The notes below the pieces were generated by a model. That model was not told where the DNA came from and ran no database searches. It saw nothing but the letters and a program-made list of their open reading frames with translations. Below, one piece after another: positions 46,685-58,270 of a stretch of 64,000 bases of DNA. The first letter of the stretch is position 1. Each line of letters opens with the position of its first letter. Both the position numbers and the translations under genes were made by a program. The stretch comes from Callorhinus ursinus (taxonomy: Eukaryota; Chordata; Mammalia; Carnivora; Otariidae). The stretch spans positions 53,376,055 through 53,440,054 of the forward strand of contig NW_020312828.1 in NCBI RefSeq assembly GCF_003265705.1, read 5' to 3'.

Positions 46685-47409
46685 TCAGAGTCTAGTTTCT
46701 ACAGTATCCATTGTTACCTAATTTTATCTTTTAATCATAAAAGATTATTATGAAAATAATATACAAAATAAAGTAAGAAAATCATTTTTAGGGGAGTGGT
46801 GGAGAGGGCAATAGAAAGAAACTAGTTTGAATATTAATCAAGATAGTAAAGCCTATGCTTCATAGCAAACAAACCATCAAATCTCATTGACTTGACTTAG
46901 TTGGTCCAGGTGACTCTCCAGGAAAACTTGTCTTCGATACTGTAACTTGACAGTTGAAGCTACTGAGATCTTGAGGCTCCACTTGTGTCCTCACCTCAGT
47001 AGGATGCCTCAACAGGAGAAGAGTGAATAGAGCATTTATAACCTTTTCAGATTCCACTTGTCAGAGGTGATCACATGGCTCCACCAAACTGTAAAGTCTG
47101 AGATCATGGTGAGCAGTATTAATGAGAACAGAACTAAATTTATCTAAATTTTGAGAGAAAGGGTTCAATCATGTGAAAGAACATCAGGTCTGAGAAGAAA
47201 TGAATAGATATTGGGTACCTACTGTGGAAGTTTCCTAATTTTTTTTTATTTATGGCATTGATTTCTAGGCCAAAATAAGCAACTAATTGTGCTGTTGATT
47301 GAAGTCCAAACAACTTAAAATTTATTTGTATACTAACAACTTAGTAGCTCCTTCAGATAAAATAATACAAAAATTTGTTAGGGATAAGAAGAATGTTATT
47401 TTTAGGGTT
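46685..47409. other. Intergenic, no recognised feature
   Basis: Unique-looking sequence with no gene or named repeat. Confidence 0.4.
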
Positions 47410-47739
47410 TTTCTTTAAAATTCAAGTATAATTAGCATACAGTGTTACATTAGTCTCAGGTATACAGTATAGTGATTCAATAATTCTATACATTTCTCAG
47501 TGCTCATCATGATTAAGCGTACTCTTACCCTTTATGTATTTAACCCACCCCACCCCCCAACCCGCCTCCCCTCTGGCAGCCACTCATTTGTCCTCTATAT
47601 TTAAGAGTTTGTTTTTATTTTTATTTATAAATTTATTTTTTATTTATAATTATTTATATTTATATTTTATAAATTATAATTTATAATAAATTATATTTTA
47701 TTTTATTTATCTCTTTTTTCCCTTTGTTCATTTGCTTTT

Positions 47740-47950
47740 TTTTTTAAGATTTTATTAATTTAGAGGGAGAAAGAAAGAGCCTGAGTGAGGGAGGGAGGGG
47801 CAGAGGGAGAGGAAGAGAGAGAATCTCAAGCAGAGTCTGCTCTAAGCATGGAGCTTGACGCCAGGCTCCATCTTCTGAGCCTGAGAGCATGACCTGAACC
47901 AGTGAAACCAAGAGTCAGATGCTTAACTGATTGAGTTAACCAGGTACCCG
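47740..47950 (-). mobile_element. Older Can-SINE, antisense, inside L1
   Basis: TTTTTTTTTAAGATTTTATT, purine-rich middle, GAGCATGACCTGAACC, AACCAAGAGTCAGATGCTTA and GTTAACCAGGTACCC. L1 sequence resumes with TTTGTTTCCTTTCTTAAATT. Confidence 0.9.
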
Positions 47951-48107
47951 ATTTGTTTCCTTTCTTAAATTCCACATAGGAGTGAAATCATATGGTATTT
48001 GTCTTTCTCTGACTGGCTTATTTCACTTATCATTATACCCTCTAGGTCAATCCATGTTGTTGCAAATGGCAAGATCTCATTCCTTTTTTTTATAGCTGTA
48101 TAATATT

Positions 48108-48109
<2 letters not shown>

Positions 48110-48153
<44 letters not shown>

Positions 48154-48208
48154 GAGAGAGAAAGAGAGGAAGAGGGAGAGAGAGAGAGAGATAGAGAGAG
48201 GGAGAGAT
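48110..48208. repeat. Compound microsatellite (TG)n-(AG)n
   Basis: About 20 TG units (48110-48151) followed by an imperfect AG/GAGAGA tract to 48208. It sits where a normal L1 ORF2 reads ATTCCATTGTGTATATA, so it probably grew from the L1's own TGTGTA. Both strands give spurious frames (48077-48331, 48113-48340). Confidence 0.95.
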
Positions 48209-48860
48209 TACCAGATCTTCTTTATCCTTCATCAATGGATGGACAACTTGGGTTTCTTCCATATCTTGGCTATTATAAATAATGTTGCAATTAATACAGG
48301 GGTATATATCTTTTTGAATGAGTATTTTCATTTTCTTTGAGTAAATACCCAGTAATGGAATTACTGGATGATATGATAATTCTGTTTTTAATTTTCTGAG
48401 GAACCTCCATACTGTTTTCTACAGTGGCTGCACCAGCTTGCCTTCCTACCAGCAGTACATGAGGGTTCCTTTTTCTCTACAGCCTCACCATCATTTGTTA
48501 TTTTTTGTGTTTTTGCTTGTAATTATTCTGACAGGTGTAAGGTGATATCTAACTATGTTTTTGATTTGCATTTCCCTGATGATGAATGATGTTGAGCATC
48601 TTTTCATGTGGCTGTTGGCCATCTATATGTCTTCTTTGAAAAAAATGTTTATTCAGGTCCTCTGCCCATTTTTTAATTGGATTGTTTGTCTTTTTTGGTG
48701 TTGAGTTGTGTAAGTTCTTTATATAGTTTGGATATTAACCCCTTATCAGATATGTCATTTGCAGGTATCTTTTCCCATTCAGTAAGTTGTCTTGTTGTTT
48801 TGCTGATAGTTTTCTTCACTATGCAGAAGAAGCTTTTTATTTTGGTGTGGTCTAATTTTA

Positions 48861-49219
48861 GTCTTAACCACAGTTACTTACTAAAAAGATATGTGAGCAT
48901 CTTGGGCACTACATATCTCTCAGACATTGGAATCAGATTGGATACCACCACTTCCATTTCGTGTTCTACATTGATTTTTATGCTTATTTGCTTTTTGTCC
49001 AGCAACCATCAGATCTAAGCTTCACAGAGATATGACATCACTGAAAAGAATGTAGTATGATTTAATGTTGAAACTGTGAACTGTGTTGAGCTAGTAGTTC
49101 ACACAGTGGCTGAGAGACTTTGAATATTGCTGTATTTCCCTTAAACATTTAAAATGTCCCACAGCACCTCTATGAAAGTGCTGCAGTGCCCCAGGATGCC
49201 TCCATACACAATATGGGAG
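48861..49219. other. Intergenic, no recognised feature
   Basis: Unique sequence beyond the L1 5' end. Nothing recognised. Confidence 0.4.
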
Positions 49220-49420
49220 CCATGGGCTTATTGCATAGGTACTATGTATGGATCACTTCTCATAAGTTTGGAAGGTAGGTGTTATCATTCCCAATTTGGA
49301 TGAGAAAACTAAGATTTGAAAAGGGCATGAATTCTATCCCAAATCTTCTCTGTAGTAATTAGCAAAGCAGAGTCTTGAACCCCAGCCTCTGGCTCCAAAC
49401 TCCATTGCATCATGCCATGT
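49220..49420 (-). mobile_element. MIR fragment
   Basis: GTAGGTGTTATCATTCCCAA, TTTGGATGAGAAAACTAAGA, AGCAAAGCAGAGTCTTGAAC and CCCAGCCTCTGGCTCCAAAC follow reverse MIR order. Confidence 0.75.
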
Positions 49421-50439
49421 GCCGTGAGATTTGCAGGATTACGGTTTTCACAGCTTCCTCTCCCCATGACCTTTCCTGGGTTTCAAGAAACATTGAAATG
49501 ACTATTTTTTAAACATGTGGAAGTGCTTGAAACTCATGGAAATGATTTTAAGTTATGTCTACATTTTTAGCTTTAAGGCACACCTGCTAGAAAATAAATT
49601 CTCTTGAGTGGAGATTAAAGAACTTTAAAATGGTCTTAAAATGGCCCCAAGGAAGATTGTTTAAGCTTGAAATCAAGACAGTGCATTTCTAATTAACTTG
49701 TAATTATTTTACTGCTAATTTTTAATGTGACATTTAGTATGGACCACATATCACTTTTTCTCCAGCTGTCAGGACAGTCCCTAAACTAAACCTTCTTCAC
49801 CAGCTGTTGCCTAATTCAATATGGTCCATGCTGGAATTTTTCCAACTCTGCCTGCACATAATTTCTAAGTCTCAACAGACCTGTGCAAACATGAACCATA
49901 ACTATAATCTTTCATGTTACTCATAGTTCTATTTAATTATCTGAAATACAACCTGATAAATAGTGTAATCAGAAGAATTCCAATTTAACAGTAACTACTT
50001 CCACATCACTTTTCTACTCTCATCTAATTTGAAACAGGTTTTGGATTACTACCTCTAAATTATGTAGACTCCTAATCAATGATTAATTTAAGAATCTTCA
50101 AGCTGCTGTTTTGTTTTCTCTCTCTCTCTTTTTGTGTGTGGTTACTAAGTGTCAATAAATTCAGGCCTACTCAGATGAAAATTTTTTCTTCCTTAGACTT
50201 TTGGCCTTTATTTTCTACTGAGCTTGTTCAGGGGATAGAGGATGAGTATTTAGAAATAAAGAAGAGTAAATCCTTACAACAGAAAATTGTTCTTAAAGAA
50301 AATGTCTCTTAATGTAAAATTAAAAGTACATTTGTATTAAATACCTCTGTCACAATTATAATTCAGAGAAATATCTGAAGAGGAAAACCTATTCTTCATT
50401 CAAAAACAAATTCATCATTTGGCTGATGAATGGCTATAG
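49421..50439. other. Intergenic, no recognised feature
   Basis: Unique sequence with a short (TC)n near 50118-50131. The frame at 50079-50312 has no domain. Confidence 0.4.
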
Positions 50440-50670
50440 AGTGACATTTATTGAGCACTCTGTACATTCCAGGCATTTTATGCTTATTATTTTGTTTAAA
50501 CCTAAACATAACAATGGGAAGTCATTTTTATTACCTTCATCTTGCACATGAGGAAACTGACAGCCGAGAGTTTGAGGAAATCTTTCAAGTTAACAAGTGA
50601 ATAAACCTTAGAGCTCCCATTCAAACTCAGCCATGGCTTTTGCCTGTAGGGTTGTGCTACCTTCTGATTA
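50440..50670 (-). mobile_element. MIR element
   Basis: TTTATTGAGCACTCTGTACA, TTCCAGGCATTTTATGCTTA, CACATGAGGAAACTGACAGC and TAGAGCTCCCATTCAAACTC give nearly the whole MIR in reverse. Confidence 0.8.
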
Positions 50671-50892
50671 AGATATGTGGAGACAGTCTCATCTTTTGTA
50701 ATGGTGATTGCATATGAAGACATAATATTAATTTTTTAAATTTATCAAATACTCAATATTTATTGAGGGCTACAATGTGATTGGCTTTCTTCTAGGAACT
50801 AATGAGTGCTAACTGTGAATGCTGACATTTTTTTAAGTATATAACATGCATTTTCTAAAAGTACATGATTTATTTTTAGCTTTTCTTTTTTT

Positions 50893-51778
50893 TCTTTTTT
50901 ATTTAAATTCAATTAGCCAACATATAGTACATCACTAATTTTTGGTGTGGTGTTAAATGATTCATTAGTTGTGTATAACTCCCAGTGCTCGTCACATCAC
51001 GTGCCCTCCTTAATTCCTATCACCCAGTTACTCCATCCCCCCACCCACCTCCCCTTCTGCAACCCTCAGTTTGTTTCCCAGAGTCAAGAGTCTGCCATGG
51101 TTTGTCTCCCTCTCTGATTTCTTCCCATTCAGTTTCCCTCCTTTTACCTATGATCCTCTGCACTAATTCTTGTATTCCACATATGAGTGAAACCATATGA
51201 TAATTGCTTTTCTCTGTTTGACTTATTTCACTTAGCATAATACCCTCCAGTTCCCTCCATGTCGATATAAATGGTAAGTATTCATCCTTTCTGATGGCTG
51301 AGTACTATTCCATTGTATATATGAACCAAATCTTTATCCACTCATCCACTGAAAGATACCTCAGCTTCTTCTATACTTTGGCTATTGTGGACATTGCTGC
51401 TATGATCATTGGGGTGCATGTTTACCTTCTTTTCACTACATCTATATTTTTGGGGTAAATACCCAGTAGTACAATTGCTGGGTCATAGGGTAGCTCTATT
51501 ATTAAGTTCCTGAGGAACCTCCATACTGTTTTCCAGAGTGGCTGTATCAGCTTGCATTCCCACCAACAGTGTAAGAGGGTTCCCCTTTCTCCACATCCTC
51601 GCCAACATTTGTTGTTCCCTGTCTTGTTGATTTTAGCCATTCTGACTGGTGTGAGGTGGTAACTCATTGTGGTTTTGATTTGTATTTCCCATGCCAAGTG
51701 ATGTGGAGCATTTTTTTCTGTGTCTGTTGGCATTTGTATGTGTTCTTTGGAGAAATATCTGTTCATGTCTTCTGCACA
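50893..51778 (-). mobile_element. 5'-truncated young L1
   Basis: + strand: AATTCAATTAGCCAACATAT, GTGTATAACTCCCAGTGCTC, CCCCCCACCCACCTCCCC, CACATATGAGTGAAACCATA, TTCCAGAGTGGCTGTATCAG. The minus frame 51422-51856 holds ORF2 C-terminal words ([50 protein letters not shown]). It ends abruptly after TGTTCATGTCTTCTGC near 51778. Confidence 0.92.
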
Positions 51779-52106
51779 GGATAAAGCATATTCTCCACTC
51801 AACCTTATGTGAATTCTGCTTCCTGCTGACAACCTTGCGAAGAAGAATTTTTCCACTTAACTCAGAACCTCCCTCCCTGTCAAACTCACAGCTGTTTCCC
51901 TGGCAGTACACAGGTGGGGAGGATATTAAGGGCCTTTGCTAGGTTGAGTGTACCAATGTCTTGCCCACACTTCTTTGGAAACTTGTAAAACTTTTTGCTT
52001 AATTCAGTCTGCATCTTATTTCACAATGTTCACTTTATGTCTCTTGCCCTTTTGAAACTTTTCAGTGAAGGAGGTCAGATGCTAGACTATTAAGAAAAAG
52101 TCTATG
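51779..52106. other. Intergenic, no recognised feature
   Basis: Unique-looking sequence between a truncated L1 and a SINE. Nothing recognised. Confidence 0.4.
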
Positions 52107-52303
52107 GGGCGCCTGGGTGGCTCAGTTGTTAAGCGTCTGCCTTCAGCTCAGGTCATGATCCCAGAGTCCTGGGATGGAGCCCCGCATCGGGCTCCCTGCT
52201 CAGTGGGAAGCCTGCTTCTCCCTCTCCCCTCCCCCTGCTTGTGTTCCCTCTCATGCTGTGTCTCTCTCTGTCAAATAAATAAAATCTTTAAAAAAAAGAA
52301 AAA
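52107..52303 (+). mobile_element. Can-SINE (SINEC), young, sense
   Basis: Head GGGCGCCTGGGTGGCTCAG, GATCCCAGAGTCCTGGGATG, CT-rich tail, AAATAAATAAAATCTTT, A-rich end. Exact 15-bp target duplication AAGAAAAAGTCTATG at 52092-52106 and 52304-52318. Confidence 0.96.
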
Positions 52304-53464
52304 AAGAAAAAGTCTATGTTGGTACAGTTCTTGGCATGGCCTACCCATTACTTTAGGTTTCAAGAGGTTTTATTTGAAGCACGTGTTCCTTCCTAGTCCA
52401 TGTTGAAACAGCCCTGCTTTGCTCAGACCCCATTCCTGTCTCCTTGCTGACCCTAGGGCTGCTGCGTAGGTGCCATCTCCCTTCCTCCTCTGTGAAGGAT
52501 GCACGTTTTGTCACTTAAAGCCAGTACAATTTGTATGTTACTCCCAAGGACCTCTGGAAACTTGATGGGACCTGCAAGGGAGAAAATACTGAGAAGTATC
52601 TGCAAGGATTTGCTCATTTCCAGATCACCTCTGGGTTATTTCAGCTGCTTATCAAACGGCAAGTCATCAACCTAACAAAAACACTTGTTTCAAGTTGTAT
52701 TCTGCAGTCCCAAAACTGAAGTTGTAGGTTAAGCTGAATAACCATGGGAAATGACCAAGCAAAGACACCCAATTGGAGTCAGTTGAATTTCTGCAGCCTC
52801 AGTGGGGCCTTTCTGGTCTTTCTTCCACTTCTGCAGAATTTCCTGCAGCAAATACTTCTTTGTCCTTGCTTTTCTCCATTATGATGTTTGGATAAAAAAT
52901 GACCAGAGGAGAGTATTTATCTCTTAAAAAAAAGGAACCTAGAATCTTCAACTGAGCAGTCATGAAAATTGCTAATGGTGCCAAGGCCAAGGAAAGAGTT
53001 TCAGAAAATGACTGTGGGAATGAATGATAACCCCAGAATGCAAAATCAGGGGAGTATTATCTGGTGCTTGAACAAGGAGCTCCAGTTTACAACTGTTTTT
53101 TGGGTTTTTTTTTTTTTTAGGACTTGTGAGGAACGCAGCAACAGGAAATCCATCCACAAATGATGCAGTGCCCCAACTTGTACTGCACTGGAATAGATAT
53201 GTGAGAATTTACTGAAGAAGTCTAGTGTACTTAATTCTTTTCATAGAAGTTTACATTTTATTGTAGGTTAACATTAAATGTTTTATAACAAAAATCTCCT
53301 AACAAGCTGTGGGTCTTTCTGTCCAGGAGAGATGTGGTAGGTATTTTCCTGTGTGTGAAGAAAGTTTGGGAAACCATGAGGGTGGGAACAGGGTATTGCA
53401 TTGCCGAAAAGCAAGGGAGAATCAAAGAAGAGCAAGGAGTGTATTCCAGTGAAAGGAGGCAACT

Positions 53465-53640
53465 TAGTGTGGTGTAGCAGAAGGAACAGACAGATCCAGG
53501 TTTAAGTTTGGGTTTTTCTGACCTCAGACAAGTTCTTTAGTTTCCCCTAACTCTAAATGAAGTTAACACCATCTGTCTCAGGATGGGTTTGTAGGTTAAT
53601 CAAATGTATATGAAGTGCCCAACACATGTGTCATTGTTCC
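53465..53640 (+). mobile_element. MIR element
   Basis: GTGTAGCAGAAGGAACAGAC, CAGATCCAGGTTTAAGTTTG, TCTGACCTCAGACAAGTTCT, TTTAGTTTCCCC and TATGAAGTGCCCAACACATG follow MIR order. Confidence 0.7.
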
Positions 53641-53672
53641 CTTTCTCCATTGGAATGTGTTTTGAAGGAATA

Positions 53673-53764
53673 TTTTCTTGCAGTATATTTTCTGTCAGTT
53701 CATAAGGGACAGTGTATTTTCTGTCCGTTTTCTTGCAGTATATTTCTGTCAGTTTCATAAGGGA
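53673..53764. repeat. Imperfect 37-bp direct duplication
   Basis: TTTTCTTGCAGTATATTTTC...CATAAGGGA at 53673-53709 is repeated at 53728-53764 with a missing T and an extra T. The 18-bp spacer (CAGTGTATTTTCTGTCCG) is itself similar to the repeat's middle. Confidence 0.9.
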
Positions 53765-54321
53765 TGCCATGTCTCCAGACCTATGTCCTTGTGAATGAGT
53801 GCCTAAAGAAGAGTTACCTTTGATCTAACAAAGTCAGGACGGTTGGAGATCCCCTCCTAAGTATCTGGGAACATGGTGACTGTGATGGCCCTTGGTCTGG
53901 TGAAGAGAGACATGGACAGCCAGCTGGATTGATCATAACAGTTGATCCAGAGGCTGAAAGAGAAGTGACCTGACCAAGGCTACAGATAGTGGCATCACAC
54001 AGATTCCAGGTCCTTGGTCTCCTGACCCCAGCCCACTGCTCCTGCTCCAGACCATGTTGCTTTGACATGCTAACAAGTCAGCTGACATCCTTGCAGCCCC
54101 ATACACCATCATAGCTGCTTGTTGGAATCATTGCTGCAGCCAACACACAATCTGTGAGCCTGTTTCCGCCTGCCCCAGGAACTTTAAGGATTCTGAAAAC
54201 CTTTTGTCCTGGTGGGAAAGGAAGGGGTTTGGAGAGGGTTGTTCTCTGTGTAAAACGTGGGGTTTCAACGGTGCTATAAATATAGATACATCACCGGGAA
54301 AAAAGAAAAACTGGATTGACT

Positions 54322-55150
54322 GGATTATTTGTTTTTTGGGTGTTGAGTTTGATAAGCTATAGATTTTGGATACTAGCCCTTTATCTGATATGTCATTTGT
54401 GAATATCTTCTCCCATTCTGTAGGTTGCCTTTTAGTTTTGTTGACTGTTTCCCTTGCCATGCAGAAGCATTTTATCTTAATGAAGTCCCAATAGTTCATT
54501 TTTGCTTTTTTTCCCCCTTGCCTTTAGAGATGTGTCTTGCAAGAATTTGCTGAGGCCAAAATCAAAGAGGTTACTGCCTGTGTTCTCCTCTAGGATTTTG
54601 ATGGACTCCTGTCTCACATTTAGGTCTTTCATCCATTTTGAGTTTATCCTTGTGTGTGGTGTAAGAGAATGGTCCAGTTTCATTCTTCTGCATGTGGCTG
54701 TCCAGTTTTCCCAGCACCATTTATTGAAGAGACTGTCTTTTTTCCATTGGATATTCTTTCCTGCTCTGTTGAAGATTAGTTGACCATAGAGTTGAGGGTC
54801 CATTTCTGGGCTCTCTGTTCTGTTCCATTGATCTATGTGTCTGTTTTTGTGCCAATACCATCCTGTCTTGATGATCACAGCTTTGTAATATAGCTTGAAG
54901 TCAGGCATTGTGATGCCCCCAGCTTTGGTTTTCTTTTTCAACATTCCTCTGGCTATTCGGGGTCTTTTCTGGTTCCATACAAATTTTAGGATTGTTTGTT
55001 CCAGCTCTGTGAAAAATGTCGATGGTATTTTGATAGCAATTGCATTAAATGTGTAGATTGCTCTGGGCAGCATAGACATTTTAACAATGTTTATTCTTGC
55101 AACCCATGAGCATGGAATGTTTTCCCATCTCTTTGTGTCTTCCTCAATTT
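54322..55150 (-). mobile_element. Young L1 ORF2 fragment with a long open frame
   Basis: The minus strand carries a 264-codon frame (54477-55271). From about residue 41 it is L1 ORF2 downstream of the reverse transcriptase core: [80 protein letters not shown] and [20 protein letters not shown]. The first 40 codons lie in flanking DNA. Both ends of the L1 are truncated: no 3' UTR or poly-A on the left and no RT catalytic core on the right. It is a relic with a chance-extended frame. Confidence 0.9.
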
Positions 55151-55580
55151 CTTTCCTACTTTTAGCTTTTCTTTTATTTGCCATTAGGGATCTCACAGGA
55201 TCTGAGCGAGTTGCTGATGATCTATAATATTGAAAAAATATTGGACTGGATCCCAGGAGACCTGAATTCATGTTTGCCTTTTCTACTTGGTACCTTGGTG
55301 ATCAAGAGTCAATTTCTATATCCAGGGCTCAGTTTCTTCATTTGTATAATGAAATGATTGAAATGTATGCTCCCCAAGGTTCTTCTGAGTACCAAAATTC
55401 TATGATTTTGTAAGCACACTTATGTTTTATATGTCAATCCTGATGATGCATGTGAATACAGTTAAATGCTGGTGGTGTATATAATTCAGAACTGAAAGAA
55501 ATACCTTTGGATTTGGCTTGGGCAAATATAAATGAGGTACAGTGAATGAAACCTTAAAGCACTAAACCAATTGTAGTTTT
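55151..55580. other. Intergenic, no recognised feature
   Basis: Unique sequence between an L1 fragment and old LTR-like repeats. Nothing recognised. Confidence 0.4.
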
Positions 55581-56006
55581 TCTATTAGTTTTCTATTGCT
55601 GTGTAACAAATTACCACAAATTATATGGCTTAGAATAAGACACATTTATTATCTCATGATTTCCTTGGTGTAGGAGTTCTTAGCATGGTTTAGCTGGGTG
55701 TTCTGCTCAGGGTCTCATCACAAGGCTGCAGTCGAGGTGTCAGTGGGGTACATTCATTTCTGGGGCTTGGTCTTCTTCCAAGCTCATGTTGTTGGCAGAG
55801 TCCATTTCCTCATGATTATAGAATGAGGGCCCTATTTTCTTGTTGGCTCTCAGCTAAGAGCAAGAAGCTCTCAGCTCCTAGAAGTTGCCTGCAATTTCTT
55901 GGTCTGTGGCTCCCTCATAAGCCTTCTCAAAACCTGGAAACTCACTTCTTCAAGCCAACAAGGAATAGTCTCTCCCTGCTGTCTGCTAAGATGAAGTGTT
56001 AGATAA
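55581..56006 (+). mobile_element. Old LTR-like interspersed repeat
   Basis: TTTTCTATTGCTGTGTAACA, AATTACCACAAATTATATGG, CATTTATTATCTCATGATTT, TAGCTGGGTGTTCTGCTCAG and GGTCTCATCACAAGGCTGCA form a well known order in old mammalian repeats. I believe it is LTR-derived but do not fix the family. Confidence 0.55.
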
Positions 56007-56009
56007 CTG

Positions 56010-56462
56010 TACTGGGTTAAATGATGTCCCTCCCCCTCCAAAGTCATATCGACCTAGAACCTCACATTGTGACCATATTAGAAATAGGGTCTTTGCAGAT
56101 GTAATTAGTCAAATTAAGATGAGGTCATACTGGAGTAAAGTTGGCCCTAATCTAATGACTGGTGTCCTTATAAGAAAATAGAGGCACAGAGACACACAGA
56201 GGGAAGAGAGTCATTTGACAACAAAGCCAGAGATTGGATTTAGGGTGCTACAAGACAGGAAACACTAAGGATTGCTGGCAACTACTAGAAGCTGGAAGAG
56301 TCAAGGAAAGATTCCCCTTCTAGAGGTTTTAGAGGGGGTTTGGACCTACAGACCACTTGATTGTAGACTTCTAGTGTCTCCAACTATGAGAGAATAAATT
56401 CCTGTTTTTCTAAGCCACCAAATTTGTGGGACTTTGTTGTGGCAGTAGTAGAAAACTAATAC
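56010..56462 (+). mobile_element. MaLR-type LTR-like repeat (old endogenous retroviral relic)
   Basis: TACTGGGTTAAATGATGTCC, AAATAGGGTCTTTGCAGATG, TGAGGTCATACTGGAGTAAA, GGTGTCCTTATAAGAAAATA, AGAGAATAAATTCCTGTTTT and TTGTTGTGGCAGTAGTAGAA parallel the copy at 9658-10037 block by block. It has an extra middle containing TAAGGATTGCTGGCAACTAC. No coding region. Confidence 0.6.
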
Positions 56463-58109
56463 AATAACATAATGTAATCATGGGAATAACAGTATCCCAT
56501 TACCTTAACTATACAACAATCAAATCAAAGTAGTGACATCCTAATACCTTTAACATTTTCTGTTAGAAGCAAGTCACAGATTCCTCCCACACTGAAGGGG
56601 AAGGATTAGACAAGGCATTGACTAATTGGGGTCATCTTAAGATGTATCTGCCGCATCAACACAAGGTTATGCTATTTTATTTTGTGAGGTTGGGCCTTTC
56701 TATTATGTAGAAATTGAATTAAGTAGCTCTAACTCTCTTTTACCATTTCTAATTATTTCAAAATTATCTGCAGAGATATTTTATTAAAAAGTTTTGGTAT
56801 GACATACTTTTTTAAAAATGATGGCTCTTTTTCTTGAAGTTCATCACTCTTTACATTTTCTGTGTTCTTAAGTGTCTCCTTAAATTGGATTTGTTGATAC
56901 TTAGGCTACAGGTTGCTCTGAAGATGAAAGCTAGTGGGTCATTTGAAAGTATAAGAAAAAGAAAGAGAAGTTTATTAGCTAAACTTTGGCCTCTTAAAAA
57001 CATCATTAGCACTCTAAGAGATACTGGTCAATAGATCAATATTCCATTGAGCACCTACCATATACTCAGCATTGTACAAGATTATTAAGTATACTTTAGT
57101 ACATCTTCACTATTTCAAATGATAAAATGATGTGATCAAAGGCAAGCTGAGATTCGTCAGCTAGGAAAAGTCATTGCTGTCAGATTATCTAGGATATACT
57201 TACACAAAACATTCGTAGATTCTGTCATATTAGATTTCATAGAACTGCAGTTCAGGTTATCAAGAACCAACAAAGCAAAGCAATGACTCTATTTGACTAT
57301 AGGTACTCTTGTTTTCATACTGGTTCTTAAATTCAAACTTCCACCAGTACTATGAAATACAGTCAGATTTGTGAACTAGTGTTTCAGACACATCTCTTAT
57401 ATTTTCCTATGGATTTCTTTTGGGACTGTTAGACAGACATGTGTTTTTCTTTGAGTACTGTCATAGAACTCCCCTATGGGATAGATCTCAATCCTTAGTC
57501 AGCCTTGGGGAAAAATAAATGTTTCCTTATATATGAACTTAGTGCATATCATGTTGCATAGCTATTCCGGGTGCAAAGTCCCGATACATTATTCTCTGGG
57601 GTTCAAATTTTCCTTTCAGAGATACTTTGTTTGAAAACCTATCACTGTTAAAGATAGAGGCTTACATACTTTCATACACAATGCTGTCAAAGTCAGGTCT
57701 CTAAACTATTCTTGATTCTATAAAGATCATAATTAAATTTCTCTCTTCCTGCCAAATTCCTATCTTTAACACCACATAAATAATCCTTTAGGGTATTGGT
57801 ATTTAATACTGCCAGAAAAAGGTATTAAATGCTATAATTACAGAAAGATTATTTGGATAATATCAAACATGGAAAAATAAAGTGCATTTTAGGTCTCTAC
57901 TCTTAGAATTGCCATGTAATATAATGAAGTCAAATTGCTTCATGTAAAGAGGTTCATATGGTTGGGTCTCTGGCTCTGGATTTTGACAAAATGAAGTGTT
58001 CTACAGGTTCCTAATGAAAGTAGATGATCGAAGGCAGCCATTCTTCTTTAAATTTTCTGTAGTGGGTCTTTCAATGAGAGGGATCAGAATCCTATAGATA
58101 AAAAATCAC
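56463..58109. other. Intergenic, no recognised feature
   Basis: AT-rich unique sequence. The frame at 56834-57034 has no domain. Confidence 0.4.
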
Positions 58110-58270
58110 AATTTGAACTGAGTTCAAATTTGAGCTCTGGCACTTTTTAGTTATAAAATGGAAGAGTATGTTATATCACAGGGCATTTGTGGTGATTAAA
58201 ATGAATGTAAATTGCATAGCTTGAAGCCAAGCATGTAGGAAGTGCTCAATACATGTTAGTTAAAATGAAT
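58110..58270 (+). mobile_element. MIR fragment
   Basis: TTCAAATTTGAGCTCTGGCA, CTTTTTAGTTATAAAATGGA, TTTGTGGTGATTAAAATGAA and GCATGTAGGAAGTGCTCAAT follow MIR order. Confidence 0.7.

Larger units (their letters stand above)
47410..48860 (-). mobile_element. L1 3' half, split by a SINE and carrying microsatellites
   Basis: + strand starts AAATTCAAGTATAATTAGCA, CAGTGCTCATCATGATTAAG and CCACCCCACCCCCCAACCCG (reverse of the 3' UTR). It then runs through ORF2-end sequence (GGAGTGAAATCATATGGTAT, CAGTGGCTGCACCAGCTTGC, CCTTATCAGATATGTCATTT) to 48860. 5'-truncated and frame-broken. AT-only low-complexity DNA at 47614-47712 has expanded in the 3' UTR. Confidence 0.85.
52319..54321. other. Longest repeat-poor stretch after EMC2
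   Basis: Slightly GC-richer than its surroundings. The only repeats I see are a MIR (53465-53640) and a small duplication (53673-53764). A T15-TTAG followed by GACTTGTGAGGAACGCAGCA near 53105-53120 looks like a 3' splice site, but no conserved frame follows. I cannot support a gene. A non-coding exon or regulatory element is possible. Confidence 0.35.

Noticed and set aside
48113..48340. Open frames in the TG/AG tract (Val-Cys and Arg-Glu runs)
   Set aside because: Pure microsatellite translation inside an L1 fragment.
53105..53160. Strong polypyrimidine tract plus TTAG resembling an exon start
   Set aside because: The frame that follows is short and unrecognised. A T-run plus AG occurs often in AT-rich DNA. 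Kept only as a low-interest candidate.
54477..55271. 264-codon minus-strand open frame, the longest in the window
   Set aside because: From about residue 41 it is L1 ORF2 sequence downstream of the RT core. The first 40 codons are read-in from flanking DNA. Both ends of the L1 are truncated, so it is not a gene.
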